This document shows positions 24,729-36,477 of a stretch of DNA of 64,000 bases, piece after piece. This stretch comes from Absidia repens (lineage: Eukaryota; Mucoromycota; Mucoromycetes; Mucorales; Cunninghamellaceae): positions 1,302,001-1,366,000 of the forward strand of contig MCGE01000005.1 in assembly GCA_002105175.1 (NCBI GenBank), written 5' to 3'. Below the pieces are notes generated by a model that worked only from the letters and a program-made list of their open reading frames with translations, was not told the origin of the DNA and did not search any database. The position numbers were made by a program, and so were the translations under genes. Each line of letters starts with the position of its first letter. The first letter of the stretch is position 1.

Positions 24729-27700
24729 ATGTCTTCTAATGAATTACAGAGAAGCAGCTTTTTGGAGAAGTTGTTAAGAAGTCATGATATGAATTGGAGA
24801 CACAAAACTGGTTCAACAAGCGATACCGCCAGCACAACCTCAGTCCAGCCAACAACATCTCAGAGTGAAAACTCCTCTCCTCAGCCTGAAATGGAAAAGC
24901 AACAACAAGTGGAATCGCAATTGAAGCAATCTCAACATTCAAAGCCTTCTCAACCAGCTAAACAGTCTCAACATGAGCGCGATTTGAATGGACCGCCACA
25001 GTTACCACAGGATCAACAGGAAAAGGAACTGCCATCTGCTCAACCTCAACAAGGACAGCAAGCACAACAATTTGAAAAGCAAGCAACTTTATCGGAACAA
25101 CATTCTGGACAACAAGTGAAACCTGGACGAACACCTCAGAAGGATCAACAACCAAAACAGATGCAACGGTCTGAACAGCAAATGAAATCTGAACGAACAC
25201 TTCAGAAGGAACATCAACCAAAACAAGTGCAACGATCTGAACAGCAAATGAAATCGTCGGTATCTAGTCATTCCAAACCTGCTCTGCATGGAATTCCAAT
25301 TGGTGTACCTCAAAAGCTTCCTGGTGCATATTCTACGACTTCAAAACAAGTTACCCATAGAGCGTCAGTGGTTAGTGAATACAGTGGCAACGCGAAATCA
25401 TTAGACACGCCCAGGTTTTTCAAAAACAAATCTATTGTTGTGCAACCAAACGATGCGGCAAGTAATCAACGTCAACAACATGATAGTACAATAAAACAAT
25501 ACCAGTGGCATCAACCCCAGGACTTTTATGAACGACGACTATTTATATCAAACTTGCCTTTGGATTCTACCGCCGACGAGCTCAAGGAACACTTCATGCA
25601 TCATGGACCTATTGTGGATGTTGTCAAAAAACTGAATCGTCACTTCGGTTTTGTAGAATTTATGGATGTAGACACCTGTGAACGGGCGTTAGCTACGGAA
25701 AACAAGTCAATATTCCAAAACCGTACTTTACTCAGTAAGTAATTTACCCATTATGTTGACCTTTCTAATTTGGCTAACTTACATTTTATTTCTTTTTGAT
25801 ATACAATAGATGTCCAAAAATCACTACCACGACCGGATTCATATCAGAAAAATGCTATTGACATTGGCGAATCTTCCACTGCACCGGTACCAAATGTATT
25901 TTCTAGACTGCAACCATCCAAGCAACGTGAACTGAAAGCTCAAGGTAGTTTGTCCGACGAGAAAACGACACATTCAAGATCGTACTCGCATGGGAAATCT
26001 GGTGACGACAGAAGCAACAGCGAACTCCATCGAACACCAAAATCAACTCCATCTCCATCTCCATCTCCATCGGTATCACTATCATCGACTACCAGCCACG
26101 ATCAATCCAATGCCGATTCAACCGGTCGACGGAATTCAACAACCACGAAACCTGACCATTATCATTTATCATCGTCTGGCAGTAAACGACGCAATATGGA
26201 AAATGATTCGCGACGATATGACATGGAATCGAGTAGCACCAACAGACAGCAACCCAGCCACAGTCGCCGCACTCGCCGAGATCATGATACTTACACCCCC
26301 AACTATGACCGCGGAAATTCAAGATCTCCAGAAAGAAGCAGCCACCGTCGATCTCACAGGGAATCTTCTTCACGGGATCGTGGATCTTCTAGCCGACATG
26401 ATTACTCTTCAGAACGTAGTCGGCCCGACAGACATCGTACATCAAGCTCGGATCGACAAAAATCAACAACTGATCAACATGACGCGAAAACAGCACGAAC
26501 AGATCTGGGGAAACGAGAAGCGCCATCATCATCAGCACGTGTTATAGAAATCGTTGACAAGAAACCTCGTTATGCGGACGATCAAAAACCAGAGAAGAAT
26601 ACAACGTATGAAAATGAAACGCCAGGAAGGGATGAAAAACGGTTGGATTCCAGCGGACACGATAGAAAGGGAATAGAGACAATGGATATGCAGAAAACGA
26701 AGTTACCTGATAAGACAACACAACCAACAAAACAAGCGAATGACACACTGAATTCAGCCAATGGAAAAGAAACGGCTCCGACCAAGGATACCAAGGAAAG
26801 TGGAGGTGTAATCCGAAAGCGTACTACCAGCAACGATCCTCGATTAGCGGCGAAGGCTCGAGCATCGGCACCCAAAACCAGCGTCGATTCAGATCAGCAA
26901 AAGACATCTTCAACAGAAAAATCGAATCGTGACTCCAAGCCGCTCAATATCAATCCAAAAGCATCTTCAAATTCTTCTGGACATGAATCTGGAAAACAAC
27001 AACGATTGCAACAGCAAGCAGAACAACAGAAAGCACCGCAACCACAGCAACAACCACAGCAACAACAACAACAGCAACAACAACAACAACAGCAACAACA
27101 ACAACAACAGCAACAGCAACAACAACAGCAACAACAACAACAACAGCAACAACAGCAACAACAACAGCAACAACAACAGCAACAACAACAGCAACAACAA
27201 CAGCAACAACAACAGCAACAACAACAACAACAGCCTCACCTAGTTATCGGCAAAGCCAGCGAAACACCAATCGTCCAGCTAATCAGCACTAGCTCAGCCA
27301 TTCAACCCAATTTGATCAATGGTTTGGAGAACTATCTTATCGAGCGTTTACCAAAAATACGATGTCGAACAATGCTTTACCCTTCTGGTGTCTTGGCTCG
27401 TGATGAAATATTGAAACAGGTGCATATGGATGGTGTTCAAGCTTTGATATTACTGGAAAATGGATACGAAGAAAGTGGAAAGGTGTTTTTACAAGTCTTC
27501 GATCGGGAACACAGCGCACAAGAGAGTCTTCATTTTTACGGTAGATGACCAACGGCATAATACTACTCAGGTGATGAAAAAAAATATTGGACCACTAATA
27601 CACTATTTTTTCGGTATTTTTCTTAAACATGTAGAATACGAAAACATCGATGTCTTGGACGCGGTACACCTTATTGATCAAGCCATCATGAAAGCGAGCC

Positions 27701-28344
27701 AATCTTTATCAGCATCAAACCCTCCTCCAGCAGCATCAGCGCCCGTTTCCTTTTTGAAGAGTTCAGCATCTCCTAGCGTGAAACATGAATCCATTACAAC
27801 CCAATTCCCTTACCCTTCCTCTTCTATACCACCTACAACGACATCAACAACTGACCAACAACAACTTGCTGCGGATTTGTTACGACACCTTCAGCAAAAT
27901 TTTGCAACAGCACTCCCAGCATCATCGTCTTCTTCCACCATGTCTCCGGTAATAGCATCCCCTTCACCCCGACCTACGTCGACGGAACTTGTAGTATCAC
28001 ATCAGTACAACCATATTGGATCCACACAAGAAAATGATTTGGCTCTGTTGTCAAGAGTGATGCAGTATTTGGACAAAACGGAACAGCAGACTTACACCAA
28101 ATCAGACTACGAGGAACGACGCTGTCTTATACAACACACCATCTTCAAATTGAATAACATTAGACCACGACTACTGCCCGAGCAAGAAAATGTGGTGATC
28201 AGAAACCTCTTGTTCCATTCGAATCAAGTGCAATCGCAGCAATTTATGGCACCCATGCCCAATCAGTGGCAGCAAGGCTCATCCTCATTCCCGTCTTCTT
28301 CCTCCTCCTCCTCCAATTTGAACCCTCGTTATGGCTACTTTTAG
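24729..28344 (+). CDS. Nab3-like RRM RNA-binding protein with long poly-Gln
   Basis: Three exons (24729-25734, 25810-27540 and 27635-28344) give 1148 aa. The order is: a Gln/Ser-rich N terminus with imperfect repeats around QRSEQQMKSERTLQKE (residues about 130-180); one RRM at about 268-335 with RNP2 LFISNLP and RNP1 HFGFVEFM; a long Ser/Arg/Asp-rich region; 59 consecutive Gln (27057-27233); a compact domain beginning IVQLISTSSA and including GVQALILLENG and VFLQVF; and a Ser/Pro/Gln-rich tail. The RRM plus this anticodon-binding-like domain matches the Nab3/NCOA5 type. In yeast, Nab3 works with Nrd1 and Sen1 in termination of non-coding transcription; that role here is inferred. The poly-Gln is encoded by mixed CAA and CAG codons. 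Confidence 0.85.
27057..27233 (+). repeat. CAA/CAG tract encoding 59 glutamines
   Basis: 177 bases of mixed CAA and CAG codons lie in frame in the Nab3-like gene. Other frames of the tract give long poly-Asn and poly-Leu ORFs, which are shadows. Confidence 0.95.
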
Positions 28345-28615
28345 TTTATCTTCGCTTACATATCACACTTAGTTAATTTACATATTCATTGTATTCATAT
28401 CTTCTGTATCATGGCTTTTTCATATTTATCATATATTGCAATTTTTACCAATAAACTTAATTATTTAGCTTTGCGTCTCCTGATTTGTCTTTTGTGTATG
28501 TGTCTTTTTTGAAAGACCGTCGTTTTTTTATTTTCCTTTCAAAAAAAAATTCCCCCAGCTGACATCTCATTCACCTTTTTGCTAAATATTTACATTATAG
28601 ATACATATATATTCA
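28345..28615. other. Short tandem intergenic region
   Basis: The 271 bases between two plus-strand genes contain AATAAA at 28450-28455, a plausible 3' end signal for the Nab3-like gene, and a T-rich promoter for the ankyrin gene. Confidence 0.5.
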
Positions 28616-29762
28616 ATGAATACATCTCATAAAACCGCTCCACGCACTTCAAGTTCTTCATCGCGTACACCAAATGACATTTTAATACACAACACAAGAA
28701 AAGGCCCCATTTCCACAAAACAACAAGTACAACGGATTGGAACAGCAGCAGAGAGATCTTATGTCAAGTCAACAAAGTTAAAAAACATACTTGTCAATGG
28801 CCAGGAACAGGAACAGCTCATGAAAGCTTGTGGTGAAGGTGACCTTGACAAAGGTAAAAAAAAAAAAAAAAAATACGTAGGCTATGAGACGCAGTTGCTC
28901 TGAATGACCTTCTATTTTTTCCTGGGAATATGTTTAGTTGGCTGCCTTTTAACAAATATTAAACCATTGCTAAATCCAGATTTGATACGTGATACCAAAC
29001 TTCGAAGTCCTTTATTGATTGCCTGTGCTTCTGGTCATGCAGAAATGGTCCGGCTACTTGTGAAATTTGGCGCTGATGTGAACAATCCTGTGGGTGATAT
29101 TGTAGGGAATCGACCCATGGATCTTGCTGTCGTGGCGAATAACTTCGATACTGTCTTGACTTTGTTGGAACTTGGTAAGAGGAGTAGGATTAAAAAGAAA
29201 AATTGGCAATATTGTGTTGATCTTATTGTATTTCTCGTAGGTGCTGTGATACAAAGACCTGCGGCTACCAAGTCCTCTTTTTCTTCAAATCATGGCTCTG
29301 GCATGGATACTAATGAATCTAAATGTCCGCCACCTATTCCGCATCGTCTTGGCAGGACACCTTTGGATTTGGCTCAGTCTCGATTAAATTTATTGTCCCA
29401 AAATGATCAATCTGCAGGTGGTGATGTCGTGCCGCAGGTTATCAAGGTAATAGGAGCCAGAAGTATATCATGTTATAGTATTATGCGCTGACCTTTTTAT
29501 TTTATTTTATTTTATTTTATTTTTACTACATCGCATACTCTCGTAGATTATTAATCTATTGAAATATTATGCAAAACAAGTACCTTCGACATGCAAAGCA
29601 ACAGCTCCACAATCGATATCAGCAACAATCCCTGATCCAATGCAAGAACTTGATGAACTGACAGCCAAACTCTCCACAATTGGATTACAAGAAAGCAACC
29701 GGAATCAAGAAAAAGATCTTATCAAGGACCTGGGCGACGTGATATCAAAGCTGCAACTCTAG
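28616..29762 (+). CDS. Ankyrin-repeat protein, ANKRD54-like
   Basis: Four exons (28616-28853, 28938-29174, 29241-29446 and 29547-29762) give 298 aa. After a Ser-rich N terminus comes KLKNILVNGQEQEQLMKACGEGDL, split here as KLKNILVN and LMKACGEGDL, which opens the ankyrin array. The repeats read RSPLLIACASGHAEMVRLL, NRPMDLAVVANNFDTVLTLL and GRTPLDLAQSRLNLL. The C-terminal helical part (IINLLKYYAK, ELDELTAKLSTIGL, LIKDLGDVISKLQL) follows the layout of ANKRD54 C termini. In animals that protein is a small shuttling adaptor. The partner in fungi is unknown, and the protein is clearly a binding scaffold rather than an enzyme. The ATG is the first in frame. A poly-A run in the first intron begins right at the donor. 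Confidence 0.85.
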
Positions 29763-30479
29763 AATTGGTCAAATAGGATATGGTCTCTTTTTAGTACCCT
29801 TCGCCCATTTTTGTTATAATTAGAACTATCCTCACCACCACCCATTCATCTTTTTATTATTATTTATTGTCTCTTAGTAAAATATACTCTTTCCTAGTGT
29901 AGGAAAACTCATTATTTATTTTACTTGCTAACCACACTGTCTCATGCCAAGCCCGCGACCCCTCGAGGCGCAACCTACATAAACTCAGCCCATCGTCACA
30001 TAAAGGGACGGTGTCAAATAAAGTCGCAGAGAATCATTTGAAGAGGACTTTATCACATTTTGTAACTATAGAAATTGTCATCATATCATATATGCTTCCA
30101 CTATTATTATTATTATTAGTATTTTTGAATAAAAACCATTTTATTTTTACCATTCATTTGCCTTTGCCTTTACCTTTGCCTTTTGTTTGTCACTACTGTC
30201 TTCTTTTTTTTGTCCATATATACATGATGCACTACAGCAGGAACGTAATAGATAAGCCAAAAGGCAGCGCAGTATGCTCCTTCGTGACGAATACATGCAT
30301 AGTAAGACCGAGATTCATTTATATGTAGGATTTTTCTAACAGGAATAGGACTATCTTTTGTGTGGGGCATAAGGTAAAAGTGGTCATAATGAGAAAGTGC
30401 TTGTAGGGACACAAAAAACAGCTAAAATAGCGATATTTTTATTATACGATGGGTTAAACGATGGTTAATGATAGGGCAA

Positions 30480-31290
30480 ATTTTATTAAAGAATATTTGC
30501 AAATACAAAAACTAATGACGATGGCATTATGTACATGGGATTTAATAGAGATAGCATGAGGGAGACTAATATGAGATTTGGAGAACGCTCTATGCTAATT
30601 TGAAGGAATGGTTTTAAAACGAGAGCTAATATATTGTATGTGATATGACAATGACTAAAGGGACATATATTTTTGAAGCACAACAACGGTCAACAGTAAG
30701 CAAAAGGGGATCCCTTGTGCAAAACATGAGAGTGACTGATGGGACTTTTTCATTAAGATGTAAAAAGAGGCATACTTTATTCAAATGAATATACAAATTA
30801 TGGACAAGCTAATACTAAACTAAGCTAATGAAGGCTCCAGAAAACCAACTCATGGTGGATCCAAATCCTGAATCCAAAATGAAAGGGTTTCCCCATGCAT
30901 GTTGTCATCCCTAAGCTGAAATCCCTTCTAAGCTAGTCCTGACACTATTCTAAGTCCAAAATAGCGCCATAGAAGTTGAATGGTGAAGAAAAAATAAAGG
31001 AAAAAAAAAATCAAAAAGAAAGAGAGCCGAAAAAATAAAAAAGGTGGGAGAGAGAAAAATAAAATCTTTCACGTGGGCGGAATTTGAATTAGATTCTGCG
31101 GTTTCTCACTGAACTGCAGTTCTGACGATATCCCTGAGTTTGTTTTCATTTCGATGAAAAATACAGAAGAAAGGTTCCAGAAGATGCTGTATTTCTAGAT
31201 ATGCTATGTCTACATACATCATAACAACTGTGTCTCCAATAATAACGATGCAATTTTGTTTTCCAGTTGATATCATTTTTGTATATCCCT
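30480..31290 (+). repeat. Interspersed repeat, copy C
   Basis: This copy has both sub-modules, the ATCCAAAATGAAAGGGTTTC core at about 30877, the CACGTGGGCGG block at about 31071, and a further stretch (TTTCTAGATATGCTATG ... TAACGATGCA ... TTGATATCATT) that is shared with copy E. It is the longest alignable pair in the window. Confidence 0.8.
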
Positions 31291-31489
31291 CCTGTATAAG
31301 ACTTCATTAATGATGTTTGATATAAAAACGAAAATACTGTAAATAAATACTATAATATCTATAGTACTAGTGGTGATGGTGAAGGACAAAGGTGTAAGGA
31401 TGGTATGAAATGATTTAATTTTATTAGTGTTGTTTGTATTCACTGCGAAGGTTAACTACAATATAGACGTCCGGGAGTTATAAAAGGGG

Positions 31490-31740
31490 ATCTAAAATGT
31501 AAAACATGCTAAAAGTAATGAGATAAACTAATTGTAAAATTGCTGCACATTTTATTCAAATGTAGACATAAACTAAGACAAAATTTTCCACAATGCTTTT
31601 TTATATACTAGCCAAATGCGATCCAAAATGTGGAATCAGAAATAAACGGGTTTCCCCCTACATGTATGTTGTAGCAACTATATGTCAACTTTAGTCTATT
31701 CCTAACTCTATAACTTCATAGAGGTTAAGAAGAACAAAGC
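31490..31740 (+). repeat. Interspersed repeat, diverged copy D
   Basis: A shorter, more diverged copy. GGATCTAAAATGTAAAACATG, the TTTTATTCAAATGTAGACATAAACTAAGAC block, GATCCAAAATG and GGGTTTCCCCC are present in the same order as in the other copies. Confidence 0.6.
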
Positions 31741-31865
31741 AAAGCACAGACAAAAGTCAATGTCAAATGAGGTAAAATAACGGTTATCATTTATTGAAGT
31801 TGAGTGACAGTAAATACATATAAAGGACGATATTTGAACGAAAAATTATAAATGAATACCTAATA

Positions 31866-32318
31866 CTACACAGTGAATATAATGAGTGTCATGTAAACTA
31901 ATCTAAAGTCTAATAGATTGAAGAACTTTGACCGAAATTTCAAACTATATAGGATATTAAAAAAAACGTGAATAAAATGACCTGGAAGTATAACTAAAAC
32001 ACCTACGCATGCAACTACAACGGCAATAATAATCAGGTAAATAATGATAAGAGTTTGATATTCCACACCGAAATTTGTCAAATGATCCCGTAGCATGGAC
32101 AGAAGGTCAGAAATGACTCGCAGACGGTCATTTAAAATCTTTGCACGTTGAGGAATTTCCAAGTATTCTAAGCAATATAGATGAGTAGGACAAAATACGG
32201 TTAGATTCCACTTTTTGATCCAAATCTCTTTTTCTTTCCTTACCCCTGATAGCATTATACATTGGTTGGAGCGCAGGTTCTGACCAGAATATTTCAGGAG
32301 TGTCTATATTCATGAAAA

Positions 32319-32353
<35 letters not shown>

Positions 32354-34176
32354 TATAAAAAATTATTTCGTCAGAGTATACGATGATGAATAAGTCACTT
32401 ACCAAGAACGTTGGAAACCAAATTCACATTCATCCTCAAATTAAACAATCGTCCATTGATGGTAGTTATTTCGACCCTTGTTTTGCCCAATCTACCAGTT
32501 TCCGCCATTTCCTTTGGTAGGTATTTGGTATCCTACATATATAACGAGATATATTTGAGCAATATAAACATATCATTTTCGATTTCTATATTTTCATTTA
32601 CCTCGATTGTCTTGTCCATAATGTCTTCATACCTAGCGAGTACAGCACTTTGAGAGAGGCCATGGGAGAGAGTCAACTTGATCATATGATTCCCCGTTTT
32701 CATCGTAATCATATCGTTGAATATCCGTGGCTTCAGTTGACTGGTATCGTATTGGAAATGCATTTCTTCGATTTGGATATCTTCATCGGGGTTGTCGCGA
32801 AAGGGTCGAATGGAATAGTCAGCCAAATCTTCCAGCATCAAGAGTTCTTCAGTACGACAGAAGTTCCAGAATACCACCACACCATAATCAAACACAAACA
32901 CTTCTCCACCGGTAAATGGCTTTCTATGTGAGATTTGCTGAATAGTATCTTCTTGTTCCTGCTGTCCATGGTTTTCATCAAGACGTCCTTTTTCTTGCTG
33001 TGGCTCGGTATAATTTTCCAGTTCCTCGTGCTGCTGATTGTTTTCGTCGTGATATTGTTCTCCAACGTGTTGCTCCATATTAGCATTGGGTTTTGTATTG
33101 CTTGTTTGTTCATGTGCTGGTGGAACTGATTGTTCAAGTCCATGTTGTTGCTGTTGCTGTTGCTGTTGTAGTTCGTCATGGCCCGTTACAACCACATTTT
33201 TCTTATGATGTTGATATGGTTGGGATCGATGTTGATGATGTTGAGTAGGAAATGGATAGCCAGGTCGTGGAAAGGTAGAGTCAATAACCATGGGAGTTTC
33301 TTCTTGATCCATATGGTCTTCATCATAGTTCATGTCCAATTCTTCATTTTCCCGCGTTTGATGTGCTACGGCTGATCGTTCCAAAAAATGCCGTTCATTC
33401 GACCGTTTTGAGCGTTGATGAGTGACATTGCCGCTGGCAGTGTATTGGTCGAGTTGTTGTTCAGTGCTGCTATCCTGCCGATGTTCTGGTCGTCTTGGTG
33501 ATGCACTTCGGACACGGAAGAAGTTATCTTTTTCAGGCCGTAATGTCATAAGAGGAAAATGGTATGCTGCATATAACGCTTCATCATATTGCCGTGGACT
33601 GACGTGGTGATAGTGCCGCAAAAAATGTCGCAGGCGAGTAAGATTGTATCCTTCACTTGTACAGTAAGCCGCCACCCTTGGAAGTTGAGCAAAGTCCCGT
33701 TCGTCTTTTGGCATTCGTTCAGCATCGGTGCGAGATTCAAACGTCCATTCAGTGGGTAAAGCAATACCAGTAACATGATGAGGTCGCCAAAAGTCAGCGT
33801 CATTCGTTGAAGTTTGGTGATATTCTTCGCCTTCGTTTGCATAACCAAGCTGAATACCATAGTCCGCCGTTTGTATATGAGGGTCGTTTAGAGTGTTGGT
33901 GGAAGGGGAGGCATCTTGATATTGCTGGAAATAACCCAATACGTCGTGCAATTCCGTTGAAGATTGTGGAAAGAGGACCAACTTTTGCGATATTTTGCTG
34001 CTTCTAAGCGGGTGACCCTTCGGTTTGCGTAAACTAGCGACCGCCAAGTTCTTGTTGATGAGTTGTTGAGGAATGGGATTGCTTTTCAGTAGATGTTTCG
34101 AGATGGCTGAAGCTTTGGTTTGAGAAAATAACTTTCCTGCTTTTGATGATCCTTCTGTTGATGAGGGCTGCTTCAT
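31866..34176 (-). CDS. DUF155 protein (Rmd1/Rmd8/RMND1 family)
   Basis: Four exons (34176-32602, 32532-32403, 32303-32244 and 32167-31866) give 688 aa. A long Gln/His-rich region with a poly-Gln run (around [14 protein letters not shown]) precedes the DUF155 domain. The domain starts at RVAAYCTSEGYNL, is interrupted by the low-complexity stretch, and resumes with the signature GGEVFVFDYGVVVFWNF. It continues with PRIFNDMITMKTGNHMIKL, LRMNVNLVSNVLDTPEIFW and LEIPQRAKILNDR. The C terminus has hydrophobic segments (TLIIIYLIIIAVVVACVGVL and a second weaker one), as in membrane-bound fungal members. Yeast Rmd1 and Rmd8 are needed for meiotic nuclear division, and the human homologue supports mitochondrial translation; which role applies here is unknown. 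An in-frame ORF extends upstream to 34329, but the MKQPSS start fits best. A 31-A tract sits in an intron. Confidence 0.9.
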
Positions 34177-34406
34177 GCTGTGGCGATTGGGGAGAATTGT
34201 CAAGAAGGGAAAAACAAAAACAGTTCGTTCGTCGATCTTTTTTTTCTGGTTCAAACCCCGCCAAGAGGTTTGGCAGGAATTTAGATTCATGCATACATGT
34301 ATAATAACAAGACGACATATCATTAACATATGGATTGTAAAATTGTCTTCTATTTTAATATTATTATTTGATTCTATTTTTTAAAAGTGTTGTGATAAAA
34401 AAGTTT

Positions 34407-35978
34407 TCAAGAAAGGGAATATAAAAGCAAAGTGAATAGTGTATAATAAAAAAGGGGAATGATAGACAAAATAGTTTGAGAATGGAAGGAAAAGATAACT
34501 AAGATACTAAAGTGAGAGAAGGGGCTAGGAATAGTGCTATCCAAAATATCAGTAACATCTTCCACAGTTGCTAAATCTTCTAAAAATGGGATCAGATCAA
34601 TCAGTTCAGAGTCATGAGGATCATTATACCACGATGAGACAGGGAGAGCATTGGTCGTATGGAAAATGTAGCTTGCAGGTGAATTGTCCAAGATAATGAC
34701 CTGATTCAGTTCACGGCCGAGCTGTGATAGATCCTTGACATAGGTACCTTTGTGATAGAAGCATGATTCACGGAAAAGCCGGTGTTGCACAGTACGGTGG
34801 ATGTCGAATGTGTCCAAGACGGGGTCAGCATACTAAAGATGATCAGCGTAACCACCAACTGTAAGTAACCATATGCCCTTTTATTTTGTTGGTTTATTGT
34901 TTACCTTGGATAAACTGGCGGTAAATACTACGATTTCATATAATTCACCCATTCTTTTCATAAGAGCATCCACACCAGGTCGTTTCAATACAAAAACATC
35001 ATGGAAAGTGCCATCAATTTCAACTGGTACTACAAAGTCCGCTTGAGGGGTAGCCTTTTATAGACAACAAATGGTAAGATGGTGATAGAAGTCAACTTTT
35101 ATCTTTTTTTTTTTTTTACCTTGAAAGAACTATGAATCAAAGTTTCATCTAGATCAAGTATAAGGCATTTGCGGCCTTTGTCTTGATCGCTAATTGGTGC
35201 TAATAGCCAATGGTCCTATCACATTATAAAAGGGTGAGTTTAAAGATCTACATTTGTAATAAAGGGGAGGGATGAGAGGAGGAGGGGGATGATTGATGAA
35301 GAGGAGAAACTACAAATACCTGCTCAATTTCGAAGGAAGGACTTGTGGTTTGGTGAATATCATCATCATACCGACTCATGCGGCTGATGCCCTTTTGTAC
35401 CAATGCTTTTGAATGATGACCCAGTTCTAAAGTTGTATTCATGTTATCCTGATTTGATGATATATAGTTGTCGTCCGTTTGGTAATGTTTGACGTTTTTA
35501 ATAAATGAGAGGGACCTTCCATGTTCAACACTTCTATCCTTGTCAGTACCCTCCGCTCGTATGTCAGTGGAAGCGTTGTCGTATATGCTGGTCTCTTTGA
35601 GTGATAAAGTGGTAGTGGAATAAGTGACAGTTTGTGATGGCATCGCATTGTTAATATCAAGCCGATGTGTTGTAGGTTGAGAAGTAGTTTGATGTATACT
35701 AGTGCTTGGACCTTTTTTGTAAGCAAAAGAGCAGCAAGTAAGCAAGGAGAGCAAACGTTTACCACTCGTCTTTCGTCGTTTTGAAGTTATCCAGCCTATT
35801 TTCGATCGTAAACTAAAAGAAACTACAAATAGTAACAAAAAGGGTTAGTTATTATGCATACCTTGAGTACTCCTCCCCGATGGTTACTTCACTTGCCTGG
35901 TTTTCCAAAGAGATTAAAGTGATGAGACTCTGTTGAGTTGAGGCGGCCAGGGGGTTTTTCCTGAGAGTAGATAGTCAT
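34407..35978 (-). CDS. psr1: PSR/SCP-type (FCP1-like) protein phosphatase
   Basis: Five exons (35978-35897, 35822-35320, 35215-35120, 35054-34905 and 34832-34407) give 418 aa. The catalytic HAD domain begins at [16 protein letters not shown], the DxDxT motif with its nucleophilic Asp. It continues with [32 protein letters not shown] and [12 protein letters not shown], and ends at [18 protein letters not shown]. This order is typical of yeast Psr1/Psr2 and animal SCPs. A Cys pair in [10 protein letters not shown] near residue 60 may be palmitoylated, as in yeast PSR proteins, though it is less N-terminal here. The first intron has a GCAAGT donor (GC-AG). After the domain an odd hydrophobic tail of about 40 residues is encoded to the first stop. 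Psr1/2 act in the sodium stress response in yeast; that role is inferred here. Confidence 0.88.
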
Positions 35979-36477
35979 GCCAAAGAATATTATGAGTTTT
36001 GTATTTATAGTATAAATAATGGATAACACTTCATATGAAGATACAGGATTTCGTAAAACAAGGAAAACGAAAAACGAGGGAAAGAAATGAGAAAAAATCC
36101 AAAAAGAGAGGGAGTAAAAAAAGCTCGACCCCCTTTCGGTGGTTCAAATTATACATTAGAAAATGTAGTATACGCATCAATTCTATAGAATAGTTTTAAA
36201 ATATTGTATAAACATTGCTGTAAATCGATAAGTCATATTTTTTAATATGAGGTAATTAGTATGTGTTTTCCTGTACTATATGCGTAATCTTGGATTGAAT
36301 TCGATTTCTCAGTGGATCCTGCAGTGTGCTCGCAGTGTGAGCACAAACCCAAAAATTTTCTCTGGCTTGATATTTCAGTTGCCGACAGACTCTTTGATGT
36401 ATAAAAATTCGCACACGCCAACTAATTATCGGCTTCTTTTTTCTTCCCATTATCTTTTTTTTTTTTGTCTCTTCATT
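35979..36477. promoter_or_regulatory. Divergent promoter, phosphatase and Ca2+/H+ exchanger
   Basis: About 500 bases between two divergent start codons. A T-rich pyrimidine tract (36434-36477) leads into the exchanger ATG. No gene or clear operator is seen. Confidence 0.5.

Larger units (their letters stand above)
29763..31865. other. Intergenic spacer with two repeat copies
   Basis: The 3' flank of the ankyrin gene is followed by repeat copies C (about 30480-31290) and D (about 31490-31740). Short ORFs here are AT-rich and show no domain. No gene is supported. Confidence 0.6.

Noticed and set aside
25990..26547. A 185-aa plus-strand ORF inside the Nab3-like gene
   Set aside because: It is the +1 frame of an exon whose main frame is continuous with the RRM and the C-terminal domain.
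26929..27243. Long poly-Asn and poly-Leu ORFs over the CAA/CAG tract
   Set aside because: They are the other frames of the tract that encodes poly-Gln in the Nab3-like gene.
29940..30020. A GC-richer segment with CCTCGAGG palindrome, considered as an RNA gene
   Set aside because: No recognisable RNA fold or box motifs could be seen.
34240..34270. GGTTCAAACCCC, similar to a tRNA T-arm (also GTTCAAACCCC near 24571)
   Set aside because: No matching acceptor stem, D-arm or anticodon arm could be placed around either site.
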